From Eutreptiella sp. 'Long Island Sound 2002' (taxonomy: Eukaryota > Euglenozoa > Euglenophyceae > Eutreptiales > Eutreptiaceae): a stretch of 64,000 bases of DNA. The stretch's first letter is position 1, and every line of letters starts with the position of its first letter. Of this stretch, positions 20,121 to 32,500 are shown in pieces. The position numbers and the translations under genes are program-made. The stretch is taken from positions 170,196,245-170,260,244 of the forward strand of contig OZ038380.1 of NCBI GenBank assembly GCA_964036045.1, given 5' to 3'. The notes below the pieces were generated by a model. The model worked only from the letters and a program-made list of their open reading frames with translations. It did no database searches and was not told the origin of the DNA.

Positions 20121-20570
20121 GTGAGGATGAGTGCGAAGGCTTCAGGTCAACACGACAAAGTTCGACCTGAAACGGAGGCCGAGGGTAAGAGGAAGAGTCA
20201 GGACATGCCGTGTTTCATCTGCCATAGCACCAGTCGGGCCATATGGAGATCAACTTTTGCTGTTTTCTTTTTGCAGTGCCAATGGTGCTGCCGTACGTTC
20301 CAGCACCTGAGCAGCACCACCTCAGCTGAGCCTTGTGCAGGTCTTGTCCGCCTCTGCGGCCGCCTCACCAGCCCTGCCCAGTGCCGACAGCTGTCCTACG
20401 CCGAGACCGCCCTCCGCCCCAAGGACGACCACCAGCCTGGACTAGTTTCGCCTGGGGTCCTCCACCCCACCTACGGCCTGCTGGGGTTCATTGCCCCACT
20501 ACCCACCGCTAAAACAGTTAATGCTGCACAACAACCGTTTCAGAGGGTAAATAGAGCTCGGAAAGCCTGA
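20121..20570 (+). CDS. Unrecognised open frame
   Basis: A 149-codon frame has paired cysteines (CFICHS, CQWCC) early on and a Pro-rich end. A CTTTTTGCAG at about 20275 could be a splice acceptor instead, in which case only the second half would be exonic. No family recognised and the opposite strand is also partly open, so the coding call is weak. Confidence 0.2.
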   Translation: MRMSAKASGQHDKVRPETEAEGKRKSQDMPCFICHSTSRAIWRSTFAVFFLQCQWCCRTFQHLSSTTSAEPCAGLVRLCGRLTSPAQCRQLSYAETALRPKDDHQPGLVSPGVLHPTYGLLGFIAPLPTAKTVNAAQQPFQRVNRARKA

Positions 20571-20639
20571 ACAGGTATCCTGAACGCTTGGCAGCAGAAC
20601 ATCATGCGTGTAGGGTAAGCATGCAGCATGGGTGCAGGG

Positions 20640-20735
20640 GTCAGCATACAACAACGGAGGCCTCCACTCCACCTCCTCACCAGTGCTATGGCAGTTGTAG
20701 CCGACCACACCCCCTGCCAGGGGAAGCCGTCGGTT
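20640..20735 (+). repeat. Dispersed repeat pair, copy 1 (partner at 24843-24938)
   Basis: GCATACAACAACGGAGGCC, CTCCACTCC, CTCCTCACCA, TGTAGC and CACACCCCCTGCC occur in the same order and spacing at 24843-24938, with small indels. Both are on the plus strand. Confidence 0.7.
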
Positions 20736-20959
20736 GAGGCTGAGAGAAGAAGGATGCACTCTTTGGCACGGCCATCACACCAAAGAGGTCTGTGTCTCCC
20801 AGGGCGCCCAGGCCCGCAAGGTACCGTTTCGTGCGGTTCACGTTTCGATCCGCTACCACATGGGGTGCCAAAATGCAGCGACCTCTCTGCTTGACTACCA
20901 ACCAGCACTGAGGATGATTGCACCGCGTACTCCGGACGCAACATGTAAGGGAGGGCCAA

Positions 20960-22680
20960 GGCATGTGGATGCGGGGAGGATGGGGTTACAGTGGGTAAGG
21001 CGAGACCAAGGGCCCGGTGAGGCGCATAGCGGGCGGTTAGGGCTCAAGAAAACGGTGCAACTGCCTCATAGGTCTGCCTGGTGACCTGCATGAAACACAT
21101 TTATGGAACGAGGAACTAAGTGCAGAAGCCCCCGCTCGAGGGGTGGGGGCGGATCGAATATCGGCCCCCGACGGTGTCCGAAAACTCTTGGGGGTCCGGA
21201 GGGGTCGCCGCCTACGGCCACACGCCGCCATACAATCAGGCAACACTGACCAGGAGCGCAGGCCCGGGGGCCAACAAGGGACCGCCGCGTTGGTCCAGAG
21301 GTTGGCCATGCACAACCTGCGCCACCCCATCCAGGGCCACGGCAGTCCTGAGGGAGGGCCACCGTTTTCGTTCCGCGGAGGACCGCTTTGCTGCTGTGGA
21401 ATTGCCGTCGGTTACCCCTCAACCACCGTCGGTTGTCCGGTTGCCCACCAACCGCCGTCGGTTGTCCGGTTGCCCACCAACCGCCGAAGGCCGAAGAGAT
21501 CCCGGCAAGGGGGCACAGGGGCGGGTGGAGTCGGCGGCGGGCCGCGCCACCCGCCGCCACTGGTCGGTGGACCCCGCGGTCCCCTTGGCCCGGCAGGTCC
21601 ATTGAGCTGCCCCAGGGGGGGGGGGGGGGGATCTGGGAGGTGCGCCGATGGGGCGATGGGCGTGGTACTGTGGGAGAAAACCAAGAATACCAAGGGGCCC
21701 TGGTAGGCAGCCCTCACCCGGCACCCCTCACGCACTCGCCGGGTACATACGGCCACCACTGTTGCAGTACCTCGTCTTGGGCCTCACGGAAGTGGGTTGG
21801 ACACCTCCGCGGTACTCCGTCTCGGCCCTCAAGAAGGTGGCCTTGACGGTGAAGGATGGACTGACTGGTCCAGTCTGCGGACGTCTTCATAGTGCCCCCC
21901 CCCCCCCCCCCGTGCGGTGACACGTGGATGTGCCAAGTGATGATTGCGATCAGGGAGATTGCGCAGGCACCAACATGCACAGCCAAAGAAGAGATCAGGC
22001 TGATCACGGACCGGAGCGACCGGCCCTAGGCGCCTGTCACCAAAGTCTGTGCCCCCCCCCCCCCCCCCCCGCTAACCCCCCCCCCCCGCCCCCTCGAGTA
22101 ACAGGTGACAGATGGATGGGCCAGCAGCCAAGGGCCGACTTGGAGGTCGAGCCAGGGGGTCGAAATTTGTTTCGTGTTCTTCACCCACATTTGAACTCTC
22201 CACAAAAGTCTGAGCATTTGGAGTACAGACAAATGGGGTCAAACAAAAAATTTTCCCCCTTCAGCAGGAAAAAAAAAACAAGAATTCCGGCGCCCTCGGC
22301 GCGCCATTTTCCCACATCTGCGCCAAAATGTACGTCACTCTCCCCACTTGCCCTTCCCATCTGGCACGCTCCCTCTGTGACCGAGTGACAGATAGCCCCC
22401 CCCCCCCCCCCACCAAAAAAAATCGGACCCCTTCTCATGAAGACCCCTGCTGCCCATCTGTTGCAAGTGCTGAACCCGCTCCCTTCATCCCCCACCCCAC
22501 CCCACCCCAGCAACACACCGACCCACGCGCGGAGGCTTCCCTGCCAGACATGCCACTGGACCCGCCCCCTGCACCACCAGAACTCAGTAGGAACGTGCCG
22601 CGTCCAGTGTGTGGCTCATTAGGACCCTGCCCCATCTGATCATGTCTGAGTTGGCAGACGCTGGTGGCAAGCCTGTTCCC
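20960..22680. other. No recognisable gene; C/G homopolymers and short repeats
   Basis: The stretch contains long C or G runs near 21616-21630, 21897-21912, 22052-22087 and 22396-22411, and a short direct repeat of CCGTCGGTTGTCCGGTTGCC phrases at 21425-21485. Frames are open on both strands but resemble nothing known. It is the 3' flank of the MCTP-like gene. Confidence 0.4.
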
Positions 22681-22683
22681 TGC

Positions 22684-23458
22684 TCAAAAGGGAACCCCCA
22701 AAAGAGATTCATTCTTGGCGAGGATCACTTCGCTGCTGCGGTTGGGCATGCGGGCAAACAACGCCAGCGGTTTGGAGGGCTTCGGCTGCCGCAGCCGCGG
22801 GTGCCGCAGCTGCCACAGGCCCGCGAGGGCCAGCATGTGCGAGAGCCCCAGGACCCACAGCGCGGCGAGCGTCGCCAGGAGCACGCCGCAGAAGATGAGG
22901 GAGATGGTGAAGTCCTCCATCTGCAGGGCCCCGTGCACGGACTCCAGGGAGCACGCGACGCGGTGCGCCATGGTCTGGACCTTCTGCCCGGCGTACTCGT
23001 ACTTGGCCATGGCCTCGTTCGCGACGGCGATGGGGTTGACGCCGGACGACTTGGGGCTCGCCGGCTCCTCCACCGCCTCCTGCCGCACGCCGCCGAACAG
23101 CGACGCGTCCTGCTGGCGCAGGCGCCTGCCGGGGGCGGTGACGGCCATGGCGTAGACCGTGGCCGCCAGCAGCGCCAGCACCACCACCGACAGCGCCTCG
23201 TGGGGGCAGTACACCAGCATCAGCCACGCGACGTTGGCCCCGAGGCTCACGCCAAAGTTGCGCCACTCCCGCACGAAGCTGAACCCGTGGGCCAGGGCGC
23301 GCAGGTCCGTGAGGACGGCGCGGATGCGCGTGAGGTGCGCCTTGACGACCGCGCGCTCGAACTTGCTGAACTCGTGGGCCAGGACGTTGCTGGAGCACTC
23401 GGGGGCGATGGGGGTGGGCTGCTTGCTGAGGAAGATCATGACGGCCTCTTTGCTGGTC
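22684..23458 (-). CDS. MCTP-like protein, last exon (PRT_C membrane domain)
   Basis: This is the terminal exon of 258 codons plus one base. The acceptor is GTGTGCCTTTCAG|G, with a phase that exactly completes the AA at the end of the 25754 exon (giving Lys). It starts TSKEAVMIFLSKQPTPI and has a long amphipathic region (FERAVVKAHLTRIRAVL). A first hydrophobic hairpin (NVAWLMLVYCPHEALSVVV then LALLAATVYAMAV) follows, then KYEYAGQKVQTMAHRVA. A second hairpin (TISLIFCGVLLATLAALWVL then GLSHMLALAGLWQLRHPRLR) comes next, and the end PLALFARMPNRSSEVIL resembles the conserved C-terminus of MCTPs. PRT_C anchors MCTPs in the ER, where they tether ER to plasma membrane. Stop at 22684. Confidence 0.85.
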
Positions 23459-23769
23459 CTGAAAGGCACACCGGGTCTTTGGGGCGTGCCGGGGGCTGGG
23501 CTGGGGCCAGAAAGCAACGGATACAGAGCTCACATATGCCCCCGTGTCACAGGCGTATGGTCATCGCCACAAACCTCAGTTCATTGTTTGAGTTGCTGCA
23601 CTGCGGCATACCTCAGACGAGGGCCGGATGTTGCCTTGAGTTCATTGTGGTTAGCGGCTATCGAATGTTTCTTGGCCTGTCTGCGTCAGCTCTTCTCCCT
23701 CTCATTGTGCCGGTTAGGCGTGCCATGCAGGGGTCACCCCCAATTTCCCAACACCAAAAAGGTAAAATT

Positions 23770-24105
23770 ACCGGCAGCGGGGGGGGGGGGGGGGGGAGTA
23801 GGGCCCCCTCGCCGGACATCCCGTCCCGTCGGAAGGGGCTCCATGGCCCGGTCTCCGATCTCGAGGTCCCCTGGACCGCGGACGTCAGAAGGGCTGCAAG
23901 AGGCAGCTTTGCAACGAGCGCCACAACGGGCCGACTCGCACGGGCCTTGTGATCTGGTGGACGTGGGTTTCGACCGTTGTTCAGCCGAAACAACTGTCGG
24001 CGGCCGATTGTATACGACTCATCAACGATCTGTTCCAGGGAGCCCTTGGCCCAGACTTCCCCCCTCCCCGATTTTTGGGGCTCTGTTGACCCGCCGCAGC
24101 GCAAC
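23770..24105. mobile_element. Possible TIR element related to 18317-18690
   Basis: The right end, GGGGCTCTGTTGACCC then GCAACTGAAA, resembles GGGGCTCTATCGACCC..CCAATTGAAAG at 18690. The left side has a long G run followed by AGTAGGGCCCCC, comparable to the other element's left end. Ends are more diverged, so the call is tentative. Confidence 0.35.
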
Positions 24106-24454
24106 TGAAAAACCGACTGCCATTGCGGCTGGATCCCCCCTGCCGTCCCGAGCACTGAGAGGCGGCCATCGAATTCAAGGCATCGTAAGCCACGACAATC
24201 CCCAGGTCCATCAATTTCGGTGTGGCCTGACCCGCGTACCAGCAGGGCATAGCCTCCCTTGAAGACTGGGTGTGGGGCCAGGCCCCATTTGGCCCGGCAG
24301 GGGCTCAATGGGGTCGTTCTCTTCGGATACGTGTGTGTGTGGTCACTGCCAATAAGACCGTCTCAAGATCCTGACAAACGGCTCCAAACAACGCCTCAGA
24401 GCGTGTCTGGCAGAATTTTGGCATGTCAACGCTGAGCTACTTCCCCAACCGGCA

Positions 24455-24690
24455 ATGGAGACACGCCCCTGTGAATGGGAAGCGGCTGGGGACGCACACC
24501 GCGAGGAATGGGGACCGGCGGGAGGGCGTGCGACACTGTGAATGGGGACCAGCGAGGCTCGCGCACCCCGATGCAGAGGGATCGGCAACAAATGGGGACT
24601 GTCTAGGGGCGTTCACCACAACGAATGGGGACCGGCCAGGGGCGGCAACACTATGAATGGGGACCGGCTGGGAGCAACGGAGGTGACACA
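24455..24690 (+). repeat. Degenerate repeat of GAATGGGGACCGG units
   Basis: Six to seven copies of (G/C)GAATGGGGACCGG spaced by 25-50 bases of variable GC-rich sequence. Confidence 0.7.
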
Positions 24691-24842
24691 AGTTCCGCCG
24701 GTGAAAGCAGGGTTGTTGGTGTAGGCTTCCGGTAGGACAGGTGGCAGGCTCGTAGGTGACATGCGTCTACACGCCACTTCCTGTCCCTATTGTTGGTGTT
24801 GGCTGTGGTACCTATGCGCATACAAGTGGTGGCCTAAGGGGT

Positions 24843-24938
24843 TGGCATACAACAACGGAGGCCTCCACTCCATCCTCCTCACCAATGCAATGGTCCTTGT
24901 AGCTGCCCACACCCCCTGCCGGGAGGGGCCGTTGAGCA
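24843..24938 (+). repeat. Dispersed repeat pair, copy 2 (partner at 20640-20735)
   Basis: Same order of phrases as copy 1, starting GGCATACAACAACGGAGGCC and ending CACACCCCCTGCCGGGAGG. Confidence 0.7.
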
Positions 24939-25526
24939 CAAAGATATGCGAACATACAAAGTGCCATCATGGACACGGAACATCATCAGACGTGGTGTGG
25001 GGTCTATGAGACGCAGGAAATGTAACGTGGCAAGCAACAGATGCTATCGGAAGGGCCCCCGTGACACAGGCCAAGCAGTCATTGCTCTTGCATTGTTCGA
25101 GAGTACTGCTGTCCTGTTCAGTTGCTGACTTGTTCACACACCGTCTCGGTCTCACTTCAGGCGGATTGAGGTTCTTACTGACTCCCCCCTCTGGGCCCGG
25201 TCAGAGGTATGTGCACGCCATCTCGACCTGTGCCACCTCACCTACAGCCACTCGGAGTGAACGGGGAAAGCATACACGTCGCCAGGGACCCGCATACCAC
25301 AGTCACTGACAGCTGAGCCACCCCACCCTCCCGGGGTGGGGGGGGGGGGGGGGTTATGGTCGGTCGGAAAATCTGCTGCTTGGCCAATCAAAAAAATTAG
25401 GCCACCTTCATGACAGAACAGCTTCTGTCCAAACATCATGTCTGAGGGTTATGGAATGCAACTGGGCTGCCAAATGCAGAGGACCAGAGACCGGTCATCA
25501 ACCAACCAATGCCACCGCGAGGAAGG

Positions 25527-25737
25527 CCAGGGATGCATTTGAAGGGAAAGGACCTCCGAGGCGGCCCCAGAAGCGGTTAGACAGGCGGTTGGAGGAGTGT
25601 GCCAAATCGGTTGGGGGCAGTTACTGTCGGTTAAAAATGCCATTGAAGCTTGCAATTGCTGTCAAGGAGGCTGGGCGTAGGTTGGGCGCTCTGGAGGCGG
25701 GGGGGGGGGGTACCTCCCCCCATTCCAATGAATCCCT
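25527..25737 (+). mobile_element. hAT-like MITE / introner-like element, copy 3 (complete)
   Basis: The copy begins CAGGGATGCATTTGAAGGG and ends CATTCCAATGAATCCCTG. It contains the family core (AGAAGCGGTTAGACAGGCGG, GGTTGGAGGAG, GGTTACTGTCGGTTA). Flanks AGGAAGGC and GGGAAGGC form a 7-of-8 target duplication. It lies 15 bases inside the intron between the last two MCTP exons, in the opposite orientation to the gene. Confidence 0.85.
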
Positions 25738-25753
25738 GGGGAAGGCTCCATAC

Positions 25754-26085
25754 TTGCCAAACTGGTTCCGCGCTTGCACACTCCACGGATCTGTGTAGTG
25801 CTTCAGGGCCAGCGGGGGCCGTACGTACTGCGTGCACATGGCCGCCAGAGAGGGGTTCAACCGGAGCGACAGCTGCAGGGCACCGTTGTCCACGCAGCCG
25901 CCCCTCCCACGCGTGTACAGCCGGAAGTCCCGGTGCACCCATTTGTGGGGCATGATGCTGCAGGGCAGCAAGTGCAGCACACCCAGCGTTTTGTGGCTGG
26001 TGCCGCACCCAAAGTTCTGCACTACGTTCACTAGTTGCAGGCTGGTCTTCACCATGACGGCAATGTCGATGGCGGTGGATGGCTC
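25754..26085 (-). CDS. MCTP-like protein, penultimate exon
   Basis: 110 codons plus two bases. The acceptor is CTTCCGCCAG|GAG and the donor TTTGGCAA|GTATGG. It reads EPSTAIDIAVMVKTSLQLVN, then TLGVLHLLPCSIMPHKWVHR, DFRLYTRGRGGCVDNGALQL and SLRLNPSLAAMCTQYVRPPL, then ALKHYTDPWSVQARNQFG. This is the end of a C2 domain (G-x-L-x-L-x-L-R strand) followed by the Y-x-x-P-x-x-x-x-HY-x-x-P-x-S-x-Q signature that opens the PRT_C region of MCTPs. Phase 2 at the 3' end fits the next exon. The preceding intron holds the 8.7-kb 13-bp array. Confidence 0.82.
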
Positions 26086-26519
26086 CTGGCGGAAGCGGAG
26101 GGGTCACTCAGGGCTCCTGTTGAAGGGGGAGGGGTCTAAGGAGGGGGGGGGGGCGGATGGAGGGGTCTAGCCCCCTACCCCCCCCCCCAGGGGAGCAGCA
26201 CACCATCGACAACAAAACCAGCGGCCCGGGGGCCAATACGTGCGGACACAACGCCGCCGCCGCAAAAGATGGTGCCACTTTGCAACCTCGAAGCCTCTTC
26301 CCTCGGAATGGCTGGGGCAGGGGGTGCACAGAATTTCAGAGGGGGAGGGGGGGGGTGAAGGCATGGGGCTTTACCCCTCCCCGCCCGGGCGCTGAAGTGC
26401 ACAGCGGGCCGCAACTTACGGTTTTGAAGGATGAGCACAGGTCTTTGACGGTCCGTTCTCGGGTTCAGGTCATGCAGCAGCGGTGCAGCAGGGGGGGAGG
26501 GGTGTGGCTAACCCGCGCT

Positions 26520-29500
26520 GCACCAAATGGGGTACTAAATTGGGGTACTCAAATGGGGTACTCAAATAGGGTACTCAAATGGGGTAGTTAAATGGGGTAC
26601 TCAAATAGGGTACTCAAATGGGGTACTCAAATAGGGTACTCAAATGGGGTACTCAAATAGGGTACTCAAATGGGGTACTCAAATAGGGTACTCAAATAGG
26701 GTACTCAAATGGGGTACTCAAATGGGGTACTCAAATGGGGTACTTAAATAGGGTACTCAAATGGGGTACTCAAATGGGGTACTCAAATGGGGTACTCAAA
26801 TGGGGTACTCAAATGGGGTACTTAAATGGGGTACTCAAATGGGGTACTCAAATGGGGTACTCAAATGGGGTACTCAAATGGGGTACTCAAATGGGGTACT
26901 TAAATGGGGTACTCAAATGGGGTACTCAAATGGGGTACTTAAATGGGGTACTCAAATGGGGTACTCAAATGGGGTACTCAAATGAGGTACTCAAATGGGG
27001 TACTCAAATGGGGTACTCAAATGGGGTACTTAAATGGGGTACTAAAATGGGGTACTTAAATGGGGTACTTAAATGGGGTACTCAAATGGGGTACTCAAAT
27101 GGGGTACTCAAATGGGGTACTCAAATGGGGTACTCAAATGGGGTACTCAAATGGGGTACTCAAATGGGGTACTTAAATGGGGTACTCAAATGGGGTACTC
27201 AAATGGGGTACTTAAATGGGGTACTCAAATGGGGTACTCAAATGGGGTACTCAAATAGGGTACTCAAATGGGGTACTCAAATGGGGTACTCAAATAGGGT
27301 ACTCAAATGGGGTACTCAAATAGGGTACTCAAATAGGGTACTCAAATGGGGTACTCAAATGGGGTACTCAAATGGGGTACTTAAATAGGGTACTCAAATG
27401 GGGTACTCAAATGGGGTACTCAAATGGGGTACTCAAATGGGGTACTCAAATGGGGTACTTAAATGGGGTACTCAAATGGGGTACTCAAATGGAGTACTCA
27501 AATAGGGTACTCATATGGGGTACTCAAATGGGGTACTTAAATGGGGTACTCAAATGGGGTACTCAAATGGGGTACTTAAATGGGGTACTCAAATGGGGTA
27601 CTTAAATGGGGTACTCAAATGGGGTACTCCGATAGGGTACTCAAATGGGGTACTCAAATGGGGTACTTAAGTAGGGTCCTCAAATGGGGTACTCAAATGG
27701 GGTAGTCAAATGGGGTACTCAAATGGGGTACTTAAATAGGGTACTCAAATGGGGTACTCAAATGGGGTACTCAAATGGGGTACTCAAATGGGGTACTCAA
27801 ATAGGGTACTCAAATGGGGTACTCAAATAGGGTACTCAAATAGGGTACTCAAATGGGGTACTCAAATGGGGTACTCAAATGGGGTACTTAAATAGGGTAC
27901 TCAAATGGGGTACTCAAATGGGGTACTCAAATGGGGTACTCAAATGGGGTACTCAAATAGGGTACTCAAATGGGGTACTCAAATGGGGTACTCAAATGGG
28001 GTACTCAAATGGGGTACTCAAATGGGGTACTTAAATGGGGTACTCAAATGGGGTACTTAAATGGGGTACTCAAATGGGGTACTCCGATAGGGTACTCAAA
28101 TGGGGTACTCAAATGGGGTACTTAAGTAGGGTCCTCAAATGGGGTACTCAAATGGGGTAGTCAAATGGGGTACTCAAATGGGGTACTTAAATAGGGTACT
28201 CAAATAGGGTACTCAAATGGGGTACTCAAATGGGGTACTCAAATGGGGTACTCGAATGGGGTACTTAAATAGGGTACTCAAATGGGGTACTCAAATGGGG
28301 TACTCAAATGGGGTACTCCGATAGGGTACTCAAATGGGGTACTTAAGTAGGGTCCTCAAGTGGGGTACTCAACTGGGGTAGTCAAATGGGGTACTCAAAT
28401 GGGGTACTCAAATGGGGTACTCAAATAGGGTACTCAAATGGGGTACTCAAATGGGGTACTCAAATGGGGTACTCAAATAGGGTACTCAAATGGGGTACTC
28501 AAATGGGGTACTCAAATGGGGTACTCAAATGGGGTACTTAAATAGGGTACTCAAATGGGGTACTCAAATGGGGTACTCAAATAGGGTACTCAAATGGGGT
28601 ACTCAAATGGGGTACTCAAATGGGGTACTAAAATAGGGTACTCAAATGGGGTACTAAAATAGGGTACTGAAATGGTGTACTCAAATAGGGTACTCAAATG
28701 GGGTACTCAAATGGGGTACTTAAATAGGGTCCTCAAATGGAGTACTCAAATGGGGTACTCAAATGGGGTACTCAAATGGGGTACTTAAGTAGGGTCCTCA
28801 AATGGGGTACTCAAATGGGGTAGTCAAATGGGGTACTCAAATGGGGTACTCAAATAGGGTACTTAAATACGGTACTCAAATGGGGTACTCAAATGGGGTA
28901 CTCAAATGGGGTACTTAAATAGGGTACTCAAATGGGGTACTCAAATGGGGTACTCAAATGGGGTACTCAAATAGGGTACTCAAATGGGGTACTCAAATGG
29001 GGTACTCAAATGGGGTACTCAAATGGGGTACTCCAATAGGGTACTCAAATGGGGTACTCAAATGGGGTACTTAAGTAGGGTCCTCAAATGGGGTACTGAA
29101 ATGGGGTAGTCAAATGGGGTACTCAAATGGGGTACTCAAATAGGGTACTTAAATGGGGTACTCAAATGGGGTACTCAAATGGGGTACTCAAATAGGGTAC
29201 TTAAATAAGGTACTCAAATAGGGTACTCAAATGGGGTACTTAAATAGGGTCCTCAAATGGGGTACTTAAATAGGGTACTCAAATGGGGTACTCAAATAGG
29301 GTACTCAAACGGGGTACTCAAATGGGGTACTCAAATGGGGTAGTTAAATGGGGTACTCAAATAGGGTACTCAAATGGGGTACTGAAATAGGGTACTCGAA
29401 TGGGGTACTCAAATAGGGTACTCAAATGGGGTACTCAAATAGGGTACTCAAATAGGGTACTCAAATAGGGTACTCAAATAGGGTACTCAAATGGGGTACT

Positions 29501-32500
29501 CAAATGGGGTACTTCAATAGGGTACTCGAATGGGGTACTCAAATGGGGTACTCAAATGGGGTACTCCAATAGGGTACTCAAATGGGGTACTCCAATAGGG
29601 TACTCAAATGGGGTACTCCGATAGGGTACTCAAATGGGGTACTCAAATGGGGTACTTAAGTAGGGTCCTCAAATGGGGTACTCAAATGGGGTAGTCAAAT
29701 GGGGTACTCAAATGGGGTACTCAAATAGGGTACTTAAATAAGGTACTCAAATGGGGTACTCAAATGGGGTACTTAAATAGGGTCCTCAAATGGGGTACTC
29801 AAATGGGGTACTCAAATGGGGTACTTAAATAGGGTACTCAAATGGGGTACTAAATTGGGTGCTCAAATGGGGTACTCAAATGGGGTACTCAAATGGGGTA
29901 CTCAAATGGGGTACTCAAATGGGGTACTCAAATGGGGTACTCAAATGGGGTACTCAAATAGGGTACTCAAATGGGGTACTCAAATAGGGTACGCAAATGG
30001 GGTACTCAAATGGGGTACTCAAATGGGGTAGTCAAATGGGGTACTCAAATAGGGTACTCAAATGGGGTACTCAAATGGGGTACTCAAATGGGGTACTCAA
30101 ATGGGGTACTCTAATAGGGTACTCAAATAGGGTACTTAAATAGGGTACTTAAATAGGGTACTCAAATGGGGCACTCAAATGGGGTACTCAAATGGGGTAC
30201 TTAAATAGGGTACTCAAATGGGGTACTCAAATAGGGTACTCAAATAGGGTACTCAAATGGGGTACTCAAATGGTGTACTCAAATGGGGTACTCAAATAGG
30301 GTACTCAAATGGGGTACTCAAATAGGGTACTCAAATGGGGTACTTAAATAGGGTACTCAAATGGGGTACTTAAATAGGGTCCTCAAATGGGGTACTCAAA
30401 TGGGGTACTCAAATGGGGTACTCAAATAGGGTACTCAAATGGGGTACTCAAATGGGGTACTCAAATAGGGTACTCAAATGGGTTACTCAAATGGGGTAGT
30501 CAAATAGGGTACACAAATGGGGTACTCAAATAGGGTACTCAAATAGGGTACTTAAATAGGGTACTCAAATGGGGTACTCAAATGGGGTACTCGAATGGGG
30601 TACTCCGATAGGGTACTCAAATAGGGTACTTAAATAGGGTCCTCAAATGGGGTACTCAAATAGGGTACTCAAATAGGGTACTCAAATGAGGTAGTCAAAT
30701 GGGGTACTCAAATGGGGTATTCCGATAGGGTACTCAAATGGGGTAGTCAAATAGGGTACTCAAATGGGGTACCCAAATGGGGTACTCAAATGGGGTACTC
30801 AAATGGGGTACTCAAATAGGGTACTCAAATGGGGTACTCAAATGGGGTACTCAAATAGGGTACTCAAATGGGTTACTCAAATGGGGTAGTCAAATAGGGT
30901 ACACAAATGGGGTACTCAAATAGGGTACTCAAATAGGGTACTTAAATAGGGTACTCAAATGGGGTACTCAAATGGGGTACTCGAATGGGGTACTCCGATA
31001 GGGTACTCAAATAGGGTACTTAAATAGGGTCCTCAAATGGGGTACTCAAATAGGGTACTCAAATAGGGTACTCAAATGAGGTAGTCAAATGGGGTACTCA
31101 AATGGGGTACTCAAATGGGGTACTCAAATAGGGTACTCAAATGGGGTACTCAAATGGGGTACTTAAATAGGGTACTCAAATAGGGTACTTAAATAGGGTC
31201 CTCAAATGGGGTACTCCAATAGGGTACTCAAATGGGGTACTCGAATGGGGTATTCAAATAGGGTACTCAAATGGGGTACCCAAATGGGGTACTCAAATGG
31301 TGTACTTAAATGGGGTACTCAAATGGGGTAGTCAAATAGGGTACTCAAATGGGGTACCCAAATGGGGTACTCAAATGGTGTACTCAAATGGGGTACTCAA
31401 ATGGGGTACTCAAATGGGGTACTCAAATGGGGTACTCAAATGGGGTACTCAAATGGGGTACTCAAATAGGGTACTCAAATGGTGTACTCAAATGGTGTAC
31501 TCAAATGGGGTACTCAAATGGGGTACTCAAATGGGGTACTCAAATGGGGTACTCAAATGGGGTACTCAAATAGGGTACTCAAATGGGGTACTCAAATGGG
31601 GTACTTAAATAGGGTACTCAAATAGGGTACTTAAATAGGGTCCTCAAATGGGGTACTCCAATAGGGTACTCAAATGGGGTACTCGAATGGGGTATTCAAA
31701 TGGGATACTCAAATGGGGTACTTAAATAGGGTCCTCAAATAGGGTACTCAAATGGGTTACTCAAATGGGGTAGTCAAATAGGGTACACAAATGGGGTACT
31801 CAAATAGGGTACTCAAATAGGGTACTTAAATAGGGTACTCAAATGGGGTACTCAAATAGGGTACTCAAATGGGGTACTCAAATAGGGTACTCAAATGGGG
31901 TACTCAAATGGGGGTACTCAAATGGGGTACTCCAATAGGGTACTCAAATGGGGTACTCAAATGGGGTACTCAAATGGGGCACTCAAATGGGGTACTTGGG
32001 GTACTTAAATGAGGTCGCCAAATGGGGTACTCAAATGGGGTACTCAAATGGGGTACTCAAATGGGGTACTTAAATGGGGTACTCAAATGGGGTAGTCAAA
32101 TGGGGTACTCAAATGGGGTACTCAAATGGGGTACTCAAATGGGGTACTCAAATGGGGTACTTAAATGGGGTACTCAAATGGGGTACTCAAATAGGGTACT
32201 CAAATGGGGTACTAAAATGGGGTACTCGAATAGGTACTCAAATGGGGTACTCAACTGGGGTAGTCAAATGGGGCACTCAAATAGGGTACTCAAATAGGGT
32301 ACTCAAATGGGGTACTCAAATGGGGTACTTGAATGGGGTACTCAAATGGGGTACTCGAATAGGGTACTCAAATGGGGTACTCAAATGGGGTACTCAAATG
32401 GGGTACTAAAATAGGGTACTCAAATGGGGTACTAAAATAGGGTACTGAAATGGTGTACTCAAATGGGGTACTCAAATGGGGTACTCAAATGGGGTACTCA

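Noticed and set aside
26735-27388. 217-codon frame and many others in the 13-bp array (LKWGTQMGYSNGV period)
   Set aside because: The 13-bp unit gives the same 13-residue peptide in every frame. Frames end wherever a variant unit brings a stop. No start or splice context.
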